Shown: positions 16,190-25,080, counted from the first letter of the stretch. The stretch: 43,314 bases of DNA from Psychrobacter lutiphocae DSM 21542 (GCF_000382145.1 NZ_KB907625.1:80291-123604); one strand, 5' to 3'. Notes: generated by a model not told the origin, from the sequence alone. Made by a program: numbers and translations.

Positions 16190-17617
16190 TTAAACCGGTG
16201 TGACCACCTTTTTAATCTCATTTGCAACTAAGCTGGCATCATTATCCAATACCGTCACATGCTGCTCTAGGCTCTCGATATCTTTGGTATGTTCAGGACG
16301 CTCAATGTCCTGCTCTGATAAAGAGTCACCAACTGCCTCAAAGATGGTCTCTGAGAACTTAACCGGCAACGCAGTCTCGGCACAGATAATCACCTCACCC
16401 TCTTTTTGTAACTCACGTGCGACTTTAATACCGTCAGCAGTATGCGGATCTATCAAATCATTATAGGTTTCATAAACGTCTTTAATAGTATTTAAACGGT
16501 CTTGATGAGTTGACTTACCTGCCGCAAAGCCATAACGGGTATTCACCGCTTCAAGCACACCTGACAAGTCAAAGCCGTTACCCGCCTTCACCCCATCAAA
16601 CAACTCATGCACACGCTTACTGTTTTTATCCAATAACAAATACACAAAACGCTCAAAGTTTGACGCCTTCGAGATATCCATAGATGGGCTAGAAGTCACA
16701 TAAGTTTTATCCGCTGGACGTGGGGTATAGACGCCTTGATTAAAGAAGTCGTTTAGCACGTCATTTTCATTGGTTGCGACAATCAGACGGTCAATCGGCA
16801 GACCCATCTCACGGGCAATATGACCGGCACAGATGTTACCAAAGTTACCCGAAGGCACGCAGAAACTGACCTTTTCCTCATTGCTGTTCGTTACAGCAAA
16901 GTAGCCCTTAAAGTAATACACGATTTGAGCCAATATTCGCCCCCAGTTAATTGAGTTCACCGTACCCAAGCTGTATTTGGCTTTAAAATCAGCATCTTGT
17001 TGCAACGCTTTCACGATATCTTGGCAGTCATCAAACATGCCCTTAATCGCAATATTATGAATATTAGCATCGGTTAAGCTATACATCTGCGCCCGCTGAA
17101 ACTCACTCATTTTGCCATATGGCGACATCATAAATACTTCAATGTTCTCTTTACCACGTAGCGCATATTCTGCCGCACTACCGGTATCGCCACTGGTTGC
17201 GCCAATAATGGTCAAACGCTTGTCTTTTTGCTTTAACACATACTCAAAGGCATTACCCAAAAACTGCATCGCCACGTCTTTAAATGCCAGCGTTGGCCCA
17301 TTTGACAGACCTAAGATATACAAGTCATCTTTTAGCTGACGCACCGGCACAATCTCATCGCTACCAAACACTTCTTTGGTATAAGTACGCTCGATAATGT
17401 CTTTTAAATCGGCCTCATCAATATCGGTCGCAAACAGGCGCATAATCGCAAACGCCAGCTCCGGATAGCTCAAACCACGCCACTCATCCAAAGTCGCCCC
17501 ATCAATCTGCGGATAGCTCTCAGGTAGCATCAAACCACCATCTGGCGCCAGCCCCATCAACAACACATCGCTAAATTCCATCGGCTCAGTCTGACCACGT
17601 GTACTGATATATTTCAT
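16190..17617 (-). CDS. thrC: Threonine synthase
   Basis: 475 residues. This PLP enzyme converts O-phosphohomoserine to threonine. It has the N-terminal MKYISTRGQTEPMEFSDVLLMGLAPDGGLM block of the long (gamma-proteobacterial/yeast-type) class, the PLP lysine in LSNGPTLAFKDVAMQF (near residue 112), TIIGATSGDTGSAAEYAL (near 137), and the phosphate-binding SGNFGNICAGHIAREMGLP (near 255). thrB and hom are not adjacent. No strong ribosome site is visible. The upstream 332-base spacer (17618-17949) contains a GC-rich palindromic element. Confidence 0.96.
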   Translation of the reverse strand: MKYISTRGQTEPMEFSDVLLMGLAPDGGLMLPESYPQIDGATLDEWRGLSYPELAFAIMRLFATDIDEADLKDIIERTYTKEVFGSDEIVPVRQLKDDLYILGLSNGPTLAFKDVAMQFLGNAFEYVLKQKDKRLTIIGATSGDTGSAAEYALRGKENIEVFMMSPYGKMSEFQRAQMYSLTDANIHNIAIKGMFDDCQDIVKALQQDADFKAKYSLGTVNSINWGRILAQIVYYFKGYFAVTNSNEEKVSFCVPSGNFGNICAGHIAREMGLPIDRLIVATNENDVLNDFFNQGVYTPRPADKTYVTSSPSMDISKASNFERFVYLLLDKNSKRVHELFDGVKAGNGFDLSGVLEAVNTRYGFAAGKSTHQDRLNTIKDVYETYNDLIDPHTADGIKVARELQKEGEVIICAETALPVKFSETIFEAVGDSLSEQDIERPEHTKDIESLEQHVTVLDNDASLVANEIKKVVTPV

Positions 17618-17754
17618 ATCTCGTCTTATCCTGTCAAAAGATTACATAAATTTTTATAACAAAAAGAGTATCATATTTTGAGAGATAAGCCATATTAAAT
17701 AAACGGTTTATTGGTTTTTGTGGTGGGGTATGTGATGCTTTTTTTACTTTTATG

Positions 17755-17925
17755 GGAGCTAATCCCGCTTTTCGCTACTATCTGTCCGTCATACCGAGGC
17801 ATTCGCTAAGCGATGCGCTGTCTCTTACTTCGTGAGCCACCGCATCGCAAGCGCATGCAACTCGTTCTGCCAGACAGTATATCCGCTTCAATCGGGGCTA
17901 AACCGCGCCTCCAGTTGACGTTTAC
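17755..17925. repeat. GC-rich palindromic intergenic element (REP/MITE-like)
   Basis: A GC-rich island in an AT-rich spacer. Perfect 8-bp arms GCGATGCG (17810-17817) and CGCATCGC (17841-17848) form a hairpin. Outside them, TACTATCTGTCCG on the left mirrors TACTGTCTGGCAG on the complement of the right, so the dyad symmetry extends over about 150 bases. No gene is seen in it. It looks like a fold-back repeat; only one copy is in the window. Confidence 0.45.
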
Positions 17926-17949
17926 AGTAATTACAAGCATTTGCTTAAG

Positions 17950-18564
17950 CTATGAAATCTTAAAAAAAAAGTCTTGAATCTTAAGTTCATTATTATGATA
18001 AATAAGCGAGAATACGTAGGTAATACCCTCATAGGTATAACTCATTAGATACTGTGGTTTAACTTCATCGCCTGTTTCAAAAATAGACACGTTTTCTACT
18101 TTCGACCAATCATGGCTAGGTGTACCAGACCAACTTATCGGATAATAGTAGTAAACGGTTTGAGGATCATCTTGTAACCAGTAGCGATTAAATATTTGTC
18201 GCTTCTGCTCAAGATAGTTATCCATTAGTGTTCTATCACTTTCTTCTTTCGCCATTTCATTTGCTATTTTCACTTCAACAACATACAACTCATCGAAGTA
18301 TTTTTTAATAAACTCACTGACCATTTGCTCATTACTGTTGCCACGATATACAGACGTATTCAGCCTATCTATGATTTCAGTTGCCAATTGACCGCCTTCA
18401 CTTTCTAAAAGCTCTTTTTCATAGTCAGCCTCACTATTACCAGCGAATGCTACTGATATACTGCTGATAGCTATTAGCACCAATAAAACCTTTAACACCA
18501 ATAAAGTCTTATTAATGAATTGAAGGTTAAAGCTGAATATTTTTTTTGAAAAGTAAGCGTGCAT
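17950..18564 (-). CDS. Secreted protein of unknown function
   Basis: 204 residues, not recognised. An N-terminal hydrophobic stretch (about residues 19-41, LLVLKVLLVLIAISSISVAFA) ends in an AFA|GNS signal-peptidase-like site, so it is probably periplasmic. The mature part begins acidic and helical (SEADYEKELLESEGGQLATEI) and ends with beta-rich aromatic segments (YYYYPISW, YLMSYTYEGITYVFSLIYHNNELKIQDFFFKI). AAGGGG lies before the ATG. Base composition is AT-richer than its neighbours, which may point to acquisition. No operon partner. Confidence 0.7.
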   Translation of the reverse strand: MHAYFSKKIFSFNLQFINKTLLVLKVLLVLIAISSISVAFAGNSEADYEKELLESEGGQLATEIIDRLNTSVYRGNSNEQMVSEFIKKYFDELYVVEVKIANEMAKEESDRTLMDNYLEQKRQIFNRYWLQDDPQTVYYYYPISWSGTPSHDWSKVENVSIFETGDEVKPQYLMSYTYEGITYVFSLIYHNNELKIQDFFFKIS

Positions 18565-18646
18565 AGCACCCCTTAATGATTATTTTTTCACGCACACTAC
18601 ACAACTGAATTGTTAGCCATACAATTAAATGATATAAATAGGCTAT

Positions 18647-18719
18647 TATAGTCAAAGAAGTCTAAAATAGTTACAACACAACCGAGCCTAAGCACCACAA
18701 ATGTAGACTTAGCAAGGTT
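18647..18719 (+). repeat. Diverged 73-bp dispersed repeat, copy A
   Basis: Aligns without gaps over 73 bases with 30854-30926: TATAGTCAAAGAAGTCTAAA versus TATAATCAAAGCAGTCTAAA, and later ATGTAGACTTAGC versus ATGTAGGCTTAGC; I estimate about 70% identity. It lies in the 272-base spacer before the PHA-region gene. Parts (GTAGGnTTAGCGAG) echo the 104-bp MITE. Confidence 0.5.
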
Positions 18720-18836
18720 AATACAGTAACCGATTAATCGTTCACTGACTATATATATTTCTGGCTGATAAAACTGTCAGTTCAGTATAGACACTCAATT
18801 TAACCACTTAACCATTTATCATAAGGGTATAACACC

Positions 18837-19124
18837 ATGGCAGATATCGAAATCGAAAAAGAACACAACTTTGACTTTAATACCGCCCGTGAACAAGCCA
18901 AAAAATGGCTAGAAAGCGCCAAAGATAAATTTGGTATCGAGGCCAACTATATCGAAGGCGACAATGAAGACCAAGTAACAATTACTCGTAAAGGCATCGA
19001 TGGCAAAGCCACTTTGGATGCCAACAAAATACGTTTTGAAGCCACTTTAGGCTTTTTGGCTAAGCCATTGAAAGGCAAAATCAAAGAAGCGCTAGATTCA
19101 GGGTTAAGCAAATACTTCAACTAA
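18837..19124 (+). CDS. Polyhydroxyalkanoic-acid system (PHA granule region) family protein
   Basis: 95 residues, small and highly charged, starting MADIEIEKEHNFDFNTAREQ. The pattern of an amphipathic helix (AREQAKKWLESAKDKFGIEANYI), a beta hairpin with the invariant-looking RKGIDGKATLDANKIRFEATLGFLAKPLKGKIKEAL, and no signal peptide matches the family found next to PHA genes in other bacteria. No phaC or phasin gene is nearby, so a PHA role is uncertain here. It is followed by a good terminator. Confidence 0.75.
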   Translation: MADIEIEKEHNFDFNTAREQAKKWLESAKDKFGIEANYIEGDNEDQVTITRKGIDGKATLDANKIRFEATLGFLAKPLKGKIKEALDSGLSKYFN

Positions 19125-19173
19125 TCCATTGTAAAGCGGATTGGTCATGTTTTGACTAGGATTTATAGCACAC

Positions 19174-19209
19174 AAAAGCCCAGTTCTAAGTTAGCACCGG
19201 GCTTTTTTT
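19174..19209 (+). terminator. Terminator after the PHA-region gene
   Basis: Arms AAAAGCCC (19174-19181) and GGGCTTTT (19199-19206), followed by further T residues. Confidence 0.85.
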
Positions 19210-19222
19210 TTCAAACCTTTTT

Positions 19223-19278
19223 AGATACTTAAGTTTAGGTATTTAAGTTTGGGTACTTAAGTTTAGATACTTAGATTT
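19223..19278. repeat. 14-bp tandem repeat, four copies
   Basis: Units AGATACTTAAGTTT, AGGTATTTAAGTTT, GGGTACTTAAGTTT and AGATACTTAGATTT lie head to tail, just past the stop of the broken gene at 19301. Confidence 0.9.
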
Positions 19279-19300
19279 AGGAATTCAGGCTAAAATTAAC

Positions 19301-19686
19301 TTAAAACTCAACCACCTTATCCACCACAAACTGATGTGAGGCATCGCCATCTTTTAAACGATAGCTGATCTGGCGAGTTTTGCCAGTAAGATTGGCATTG
19401 GTATCACCGTCCAAATATAGCTTAAACTGTCTGACCAACTGATTGTTGTTAATAGCAAAGCCATCATATCCCATATAACCTTGGCTTAGCTGAGCAGATA
19501 ACTCTGGGAAATAGACCTCACCCCATGTCTGCACTTTATTTTGAGATGGCTCACTTGCAAAAGCAATCACACCACCGTAGGAGCCACTGCTAACCTTAGC
19601 AGAATACTTACTCTGATTTAGCGTCGTGGCATATTGCGCTTGTCGTAACTGACTCAAATTAACAGCAACTTAATATACAATCCCAC
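19301..19686 (-). pseudogene. Secreted-protein gene broken near its 5' end
   Basis: The open frame 19301-19657 has no ATG and begins at a TTG (19657) with no ribosome site; a stop lies five codons before it. In another frame a GTG at 19686, preceded by an AAGG-like site, encodes VGLYIKLLLI and then a TGA at 19656-19654; this looks like the start of a signal peptide. A single-base indel would join the two. The body (SYGGVIAFASEPSQNKVQTWGEVYFPELSAQ...) looks like a small beta-rich periplasmic protein, ending VVDKVVEF. The family is not recognised. It starts 15 bases after rsmB and may have been read from the rsmB operon. A sequencing error or true TTG start is possible. Confidence 0.45.
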
Positions 19687-19700
19687 TTTCCAACCTTTTT

Positions 19701-21221
19701 TTAACCTTGCTTTTTAATAATGGCATAATAAAAGCCATCTCCACCTGCTTGATCCTGCTCATTTAACGGCAAGCACTGACGGCCAATTACCTGTTCAATC
19801 CCCCAGTTGGTTTGCCTATCATCAAACGGGAGTGCTACTGCATCCTTATGACGCTCAAGAAACGCTTGCATTTGTTCCACGTTTTCTTGCTTTAATATCG
19901 AGCAAGTCACGTATAACAAATGACCACCCACCTTCAATTGTGGCCATAAGTTGTCTAAGATTTGCTGTTGTAACTGTGCGGTATATTGCACATCTTCTTC
20001 AGTACGCAGTAAGGTAATGTCTGGATGACGGCGAATAACGCCTGTTGCAGTACAAGGCGCATCTAGTAAAATAGCATCAAAGCCAGTCGACTCATCACCC
20101 GCCTCTTTTACCGCTATTGCCTGCCACTTAGTCGCATCAACACACTCGATTTCCAAATGCAGTTTGCTATTGACCACGGGCGCTGGCAGTTGCAAACGCT
20201 CTAAGTTTTCAAAGATACGGGTAATACGATTGGGCTCGTTATCAATGGCAAGCAGGTCAACTTTACTAAGACTAGCCTCTTGATTATCCGACTGTTTCAC
20301 GTGAAACAGTCCAGTCTGCTCGCTTTCTTGCACACCCAATAGTTCTAGCCAATGCGCCAGTTTACCGCCTGGTGCCGCACAAGCGTCAAGCAAGCGTATA
20401 TTCTGTTTTGGATTGGCACTAGCTGCCTGTTGCAGCAGCGCATCGATAATAGGTGCTGCCAGTTGTGCATGCGCATCTTGGACACTGGCAATGCCTTCTT
20501 CAAACTCAGGCAGGCGACTGACAGGCACGCTATCGACCAGCGCAATCGCATGCTGTTTAATCTCAATACTATTTTCAATACCGTCCAATTTAATAGCTGT
20601 CTCGAGTGACACCAGTTCGGCTGAAATTTCTTCTTCTGCAAGCTGTTCTAGATAGCTTTGACTGTCGGTTTGCAGAGCATTTACCCGCAAAAACATCGGG
20701 GCTGACTGACGCAGACTTTGAGTCAATTCATCATATTGCTCACGCCAATCAGCTTTTAACTGTTGTGCTAACCAGTTTGGCAAGCTGTGGTTTTTATTGG
20801 CTTTTTTACGGAATTTATGGGTATTTTTTGCCACTTTGCGCAAGATGGCATTGACCAGACCTGACGCACGCGCAAAGTCGATGTGTTTCACCGCCTCGAC
20901 CGTTTCATGAATCGCAGCATGGTCAGCGACATTGAGATACAGCAGCTGGGTAATCCCCAATTGAATGGTGGTGCGCACTTCGATTTCATCAATTGGGTTG
21001 TCTGCTAGGCTGTCTAGTAGACGTGCGGTGGCGTGCCAATGCCGTAACGTGGTGAGTAATAAAGCGTGCGCAAAACCTTTATCATCGCCATTGATGCCAT
21101 TTAATAACGGATCTAACAAGCTACTTAATGACTGCCCTTGTTGGATGGATAATAAGGTATTGATGACGGCGACACGGACGTTTTTTTTATGCTGTGGAAC
21201 ATGGTTTGGTTGACTGCTCAT
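19701..21221 (-). CDS. rsmB: 16S rRNA (cytosine-967-C5)-methyltransferase
   Basis: 506 residues. An N-terminal NusB-like RNA-binding domain (about residues 10-145, LDSLADNPIDEIEVRTTIQLGITQLLYL, AIHETVEAVKHIDFARASGLVNAILRKV) is followed by a SAM methyltransferase domain: LLDACAAPGGKLAHWLELL, LLDAPCTATGVIRRHPDI and the catalytic YVTCSILKQENVEQ. It is longer than the usual 430 residues, with an extra segment after motif I (around VQESEQTGLFHVKQSDN) that carries a perfect parS site in its DNA. It follows fmt on the same strand (99 nt), the usual order. Confidence 0.95.
   Translation of the reverse strand: MSSQPNHVPQHKKNVRVAVINTLLSIQQGQSLSSLLDPLLNGINGDDKGFAHALLLTTLRHWHATARLLDSLADNPIDEIEVRTTIQLGITQLLYLNVADHAAIHETVEAVKHIDFARASGLVNAILRKVAKNTHKFRKKANKNHSLPNWLAQQLKADWREQYDELTQSLRQSAPMFLRVNALQTDSQSYLEQLAEEEISAELVSLETAIKLDGIENSIEIKQHAIALVDSVPVSRLPEFEEGIASVQDAHAQLAAPIIDALLQQAASANPKQNIRLLDACAAPGGKLAHWLELLGVQESEQTGLFHVKQSDNQEASLSKVDLLAIDNEPNRITRIFENLERLQLPAPVVNSKLHLEIECVDATKWQAIAVKEAGDESTGFDAILLDAPCTATGVIRRHPDITLLRTEEDVQYTAQLQQQILDNLWPQLKVGGHLLYVTCSILKQENVEQMQAFLERHKDAVALPFDDRQTNWGIEQVIGRQCLPLNEQDQAGGDGFYYAIIKKQG
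20293..20308. promoter_or_regulatory. parS site, perfect, inside rsmB
   Basis: TGTTTCACGTGAAACA, exact match to the conserved ParB site. It is read as FHVK in rsmB and sits in a segment that shorter RsmB proteins lack. Confidence 0.9.
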
Positions 21222-21277
21222 TGATGGCCTAATTTGGATAAATTAATTGGATGACAGGTTGAAACTTAATAGACACC

Positions 21278-21299
21278 TCCCCCTTTCATCAAAGGGGGA
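21278..21299. terminator. Hairpin between fmt and rsmB
   Basis: TCCCCCTTT-CATC-AAAGGGGGA, perfect 9-bp arms and a 4-base loop, in the 99-base spacer. There is no strong T-run after it on the minus strand, so it may be an attenuator, an mRNA-stability hairpin or a repeat remnant. Confidence 0.5.
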
Positions 21300-21320
21300 T
21301 TTGAGAGGGTTTAATTTAAA

Positions 21321-22373
21321 TTACTGACTTTGTGGCACAAACTGATCGTTATCATTCAACTGATTGCCGTGACAAACTTGCTCAGCATTGACAGGCTTAC
21401 TGCCTGCAAACTGTAACTTAGTGAGACGCAAGGTTGTATTTTCTGCATCAGCATCCGACTCTGGCTTGCCACAAGCCACCAAGATAGCATTTCTACCGAC
21501 ACTAATCACCGTACCTGGCACAACAACGGTCGTTTGTGACGGATTTACTGGCAATGCTGCCAATACTTTCACCCGTTTTGGCTCGCTGTTATTGGTTGAG
21601 TCCGCCAAAAAGGTATAAGCCCCTGGATAAGGATGCATGCCACGTATTTGACGCTCAATAAGCTCAGCAGGCTGCGACCAGTCGATTTCACCCTCAGATT
21701 TACTTAACTTTTCTGCATAATTGGCCAAGTTATCGTCTTGTTGTTCAGCCCTTGCTTGATAGTAAGGCAAGTCCTTTAAAACAGTGACAATGGCTTTAGC
21801 ACCAAGTGCTGCCATTTTGTCATGCAAACTAGCTGTAGTCTCATCAGCCGCAATGTCATAGGCCACTTTATACAGCATATCGCCGGTATCTAAGCCCTTA
21901 TCCATCTGCATAATGGTAATGCCAGTTTGCTTATCGCCAGCCAATAACGCACGGTGAATCGGCGCTGCCCCACGCCAGCGTGGTAATAAGGACGCATGGA
22001 TATTTAGGCAGCCATGAGTCGGCGTATTTAACACGCCTAGTGGTAAAATCAATCCATAAGCTGCCACTACCATCACATCTGGCTGATAACTGGCTAAGGT
22101 ATCACGAGCTACCTGCCCTTCTGCCACTGACTTTTTAAAAGTTAATGGCTGCTCAACTACAATACCATGCTCAAGTGCCAACTGTTTCACAGGAGAAGCG
22201 GTTAGCTTTTGACCACGCCCAGCTTTACGGTCTGGTTGGGTATAGACTGCCACTATCTCTATATTTAGCGCCTGTTGCTGCTCAATGAGCGCTTGCAAAC
22301 TGATGGCAGCAAACTCAGGCGTACCTGCAAAAATAACACGCTGTTTTTGCGTGTTTTGATCACTGTTTGTCAT
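21321..22373 (-). CDS. fmt: Methionyl-tRNA formyltransferase
   Basis: 350 residues. It formylates initiator Met-tRNA with 10-formyl-THF. Visible are RVIFAGTPEFAAISLQAL (residues 12-29), the NIHASLLPRWRGAAPIHRALLAGDKQTGITIMQMDKGLDTGDML block holding the catalytic Asn/His/Asp set (about 120-165), and the C-terminal OB-like domain with IRGMHPYPGAYTF (about 235). Slightly longer than the usual 315, mostly in the C-terminal domain. The def gene, which often precedes fmt, is not adjacent; ribE lies upstream instead. Confidence 0.96.
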   Translation of the reverse strand: MTNSDQNTQKQRVIFAGTPEFAAISLQALIEQQQALNIEIVAVYTQPDRKAGRGQKLTASPVKQLALEHGIVVEQPLTFKKSVAEGQVARDTLASYQPDVMVVAAYGLILPLGVLNTPTHGCLNIHASLLPRWRGAAPIHRALLAGDKQTGITIMQMDKGLDTGDMLYKVAYDIAADETTASLHDKMAALGAKAIVTVLKDLPYYQARAEQQDDNLANYAEKLSKSEGEIDWSQPAELIERQIRGMHPYPGAYTFLADSTNNSEPKRVKVLAALPVNPSQTTVVVPGTVISVGRNAILVACGKPESDADAENTTLRLTKLQFAGSKPVNAEQVCHGNQLNDNDQFVPQSQ

Positions 22374-22487
22374 AATTTAAAGCCCTTTTTTGTAATATCC
22401 GTCACTTAAACCTTAAAAAATAAGTCGTAAATCATACTTGTACGCACCTCTACTCACCTTTATTCGGCTTCGGTACTGTTTAAATGC

Positions 22488-23084
22488 TCAAGATAAACTG
22501 TTTAAACGCTCAAGATAACGGGCAATCAAATCCACTTCAATATTCACTTCACCATCTACTTGCCAGTGACGACCAATATTGGTCACTTCCGCAGTATGTG
22601 GAATAATATTTAAACAGACAATATTATCTTTAACTAGGTTGGTGGTTAAGCTAATCCCATCTACTGTAATAGAACCTTTGGTGGCAGCATATTTCTTTAG
22701 CGCATCAGGAATGGCAATTTCAATATAAATAGACCGTGCATCTTCACGCATCACTTTGATTACACCCACATCATCTACATGACCTGACACCATGTGCCCT
22801 CCAAAACGGGTTGTTGGTAGCATGGCTTTTTCTAAGTTCAAGGTGTCGCCTGGTTGCCAATGCTTCATGGTGGTTTTTGCTAAAGTTTCACGTGAAACAT
22901 CTACTGCATAACTATTATCTGTCATATCTATTACAGTGAGACAAATACCATTACTGGCAATAGAGTCACCTAGTTTCACATCACTAAAATCTAAGTTATT
23001 GGACTCTATTGTTAAACGAACATCTCCTCCTACCTCTTCGATAGATTTTAAAATACCCGTACTTTCTATTATTCCTGTAAACAT
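22488..23084 (-). CDS. ribE: Riboflavin synthase, alpha subunit
   Basis: 198 residues. It dismutates two 6,7-dimethyl-8-ribityllumazines into riboflavin. Two tandem lumazine-binding repeats are visible: MFTGIIESTGILKSIEE...GDSIASNGICLTVIDM (1-90), and FGGHMVSGHVDDVGVI...GSITVDGISLTTNL with the C-terminal IPHTAEVTNIG (about 97-180). The parS site at 22884 encodes DVSRET in the first repeat. In related bacteria it follows ribD directly; here 392 bases of DnaA boxes and parS sites intervene. Confidence 0.96.
   Translation of the reverse strand: MFTGIIESTGILKSIEEVGGDVRLTIESNNLDFSDVKLGDSIASNGICLTVIDMTDNSYAVDVSRETLAKTTMKHWQPGDTLNLEKAMLPTTRFGGHMVSGHVDDVGVIKVMREDARSIYIEIAIPDALKKYAATKGSITVDGISLTTNLVKDNIVCLNIIPHTAEVTNIGRHWQVDGEVNIEVDLIARYLERLNSLS
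22884..22899. promoter_or_regulatory. parS site (one mismatch) inside ribE
   Basis: AGTTTCACGTGAAACA, 15 of 16 match, coding for part of DVSRET in ribE. Confidence 0.75.
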
Positions 23085-23158
23085 AATGACTCCTATTATC
23101 TTCTCTGTTAATGGCTATTTTTCTGTTACTTATACATTAATACTTAATTAAAACAACC

Positions 23159-23414
23159 TGTGGATAACTTTTAAATTACCAACAAACACACCGTAAGCAA
23201 AGGGATTATAAAAAAAGTTATCCACAAGTGATGCAGAAACACCAAACACTCATGGTGACAACTTTGGTTCCACGTGAAACCCTTACACAACAAGCCTTAA
23301 GCAATAAAAGCTAATTTCAATGTTTCACATGAAACCTAATTAATCCACAGTTTCATGTGAAACACTCTAGATCAACCAAAAAAAACGAATAAATAACTTA
23401 TCAATTGTGGATAA
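23159..23414. promoter_or_regulatory. Cluster of DnaA boxes and parS-like sites in the ribD-ribE spacer
   Basis: Perfect DnaA boxes TTATCCACA lie at 23159-23167 (minus), 23218-23226 (plus) and 23406-23414 (minus), with a one-mismatch box TAATCCACA at 23341-23349. Between them are parS-like sites at 23266-23281 (three mismatches), 23321-23336 (TGTTTCACATGAAACC) and 23349-23364 (AGTTTCATGTGAAACA); the last shares a base with a DnaA box. The spacer is 392 bases (23085-23476) with no gene. oriC itself lies 8 kb away. It may be a DnaA-titration or regulatory site combined with ParB loading. Confidence 0.75.
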
Positions 23415-23476
23415 CTATTCAATAAGCCCGCTTAAATCAACACTTTGCAATCTCAAATTAAACCCAAGGATATGCT

Positions 23477-24604
23477 CTAGTTTGACGTTAAACTATCTGT
23501 ATAAGGTTGATATACCAATCTTAAATCCTCACCAAACTGAGCAACAGAAACAAGTTTAAAACGTCTTTGTTCTGCCAAATTATCAACATCTAACATCAGC
23601 ATCGGTTTTGCTTTATTGCCCAATACGCACGGTGCTTGGTAAACAACAAGCTCATCAACCAGGTTTGCTTTTAAAAAACTGCCTGCCACCTGAGAACCTG
23701 CCTCCACCAGCACATCATATACCTGATAATCTCTAACTAGCGTCTGCAATAACTGGCTTAAATCAGTTTGAGACCAGATTAGAGTATCTTGGCGCTGTAA
23801 TACTTGATAGTCGCTGCCTTGTAGCCGCCTTCGCCTATCAAGGACGACCACTTTTGGCTGTGGAACACGCTCTTGCTCAACGCCTAACTGGGTAGAGCGC
23901 ACATTTAAACTAGGATCATCGTCGATAACAGTCTGACTGCCTGTGATAATAGCACCACTCATAGCACGTAAAGCCTGTACATCTTCACGTGCAGCAGGAC
24001 CGGTAATCCACTTTGATTCCCCTGAGGCCATAGCAGTGCGGCCATCTAAGCTGGTGGCTATTTTCAAGCGTACATAAGGCATCTTAGTGCGCATCGCCTT
24101 TAAGAAGCCTGCATTTAACTGTGCTGCTTGGCTCTCTCCCACTCCAACAGTTACTTCAATGCCCGCCTCTTTGAGCATAGCTATGCCACGTCCACCGACC
24201 TTAGGATTTGGATCCAAACCAGCAACGACCACGCGAGCCACACCAGACTCGATAAGAGCACGTGCACAGGGCGGTGTTTTGCCAGTATGACTGCATGGCT
24301 CAAGGGTCACATAAGCAGTTGCTCCTTGCGCTGATTGTTTAGCTTGTCTTAAAGCAAAAACTTCTGCATGGGGCTCGCCTGCCTTGGGGTGAAACCCAGA
24401 ACCAACAATTAAGTTATCATTGACAATGACACATCCGACAGCTGGGTTTGGTCGTGTCGAAAAACGTCCTTTTTTAGCTTCTTCAATCGCTAACATCATG
24501 TAATAATTATCGATTGCCATTTGCTCATGTGCTGCCACTACCGAGGCATCATTGGCGGATAAAACAGTGGTAGATGCGCTGTTATTTGAAGTGATTGTAT
24601 TCAT
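23477..24604 (-). CDS. ribD: Bifunctional riboflavin deaminase/reductase
   Basis: 375 residues. The N-terminal deaminase has the zinc site HAEVFAL (about residue 79) and PCSHTGKTPPC (about 102-112), after MMLAIEEAKKGRFSTRPNPAVGCVIV. The C-terminal reductase starts near 175 (PYVRLKIATSLDGRTAMASGESKWITG) and has DVLVEAGSQVAGSFL (about 305). It performs the second and third steps of riboflavin synthesis. The first 25 residues before the deaminase are extra (NSASTTVLSANDASVVAAHEQ); MAIDNYYM near residue 29 could be an alternative start. It is 14 nt downstream of nrdR, so almost certainly in one operon with it. Confidence 0.95.
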   Translation of the reverse strand: MNTITSNNSASTTVLSANDASVVAAHEQMAIDNYYMMLAIEEAKKGRFSTRPNPAVGCVIVNDNLIVGSGFHPKAGEPHAEVFALRQAKQSAQGATAYVTLEPCSHTGKTPPCARALIESGVARVVVAGLDPNPKVGGRGIAMLKEAGIEVTVGVGESQAAQLNAGFLKAMRTKMPYVRLKIATSLDGRTAMASGESKWITGPAAREDVQALRAMSGAIITGSQTVIDDDPSLNVRSTQLGVEQERVPQPKVVVLDRRRRLQGSDYQVLQRQDTLIWSQTDLSQLLQTLVRDYQVYDVLVEAGSQVAGSFLKANLVDELVVYQAPCVLGNKAKPMLMLDVDNLAEQRRFKLVSVAQFGEDLRLVYQPYTDSLTSN

Positions 24605-24618
24605 CGCAGCAAACTCCT

Positions 24619-25080
24619 TTACTGCTCGTCAATAGGACGAATATTTTGTAATTCTTGACGAAAAGCCTCTATATCTTGGAAGTCACGATAGACGCTGGCA
24701 AAGCGTACATAAGCAACGTCATCGAGCTCTTTTAACTCACTCATAACTATCTCACCTAAGTCTTTACTGCTTATTTCACGCTCACCCAGCTGACGAACAC
24801 GCTTCTCAATACGGCTGATCATTGCCTCTTGCTCATCTAAGGTGACTGGACGCTTCTGTAATGGCAACTGAATAGATCGACGTAGCTTCTGTGAGTCATA
24901 CGGCTCAATACGGCCATTAGACTTAATGATGCGTGGCATCACCACCTCGACCACTTCAAAAGTGGTAAAGCGCTCTTGGCACTGATTGCACTGACGGCGG
25001 CGGCGAACTTGCGCCCCTTCAGCGGCTAAACGTGAATCGATGACTTTGGTGTCATCGGCATTACAATAAGGACACTGCAT
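24619..25080 (-). CDS. nrdR: Transcriptional repressor NrdR
   Basis: 153 residues, the normal length. A zinc ribbon (CPYC...CNQCQERF, residues 3-37) is followed by an ATP-cone domain ([33 protein letters not shown], about 47-80). It senses dATP/ATP and represses ribonucleotide reductase genes by binding NrdR boxes. It heads the nrdR-ribD unit, a common arrangement in proteobacteria. No nrd genes are in the window. Confidence 0.97.
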   Translation of the reverse strand: MQCPYCNADDTKVIDSRLAAEGAQVRRRRQCNQCQERFTTFEVVEVVMPRIIKSNGRIEPYDSQKLRRSIQLPLQKRPVTLDEQEAMISRIEKRVRQLGEREISSKDLGEIVMSELKELDDVAYVRFASVYRDFQDIEAFRQELQNIRPIDEQ

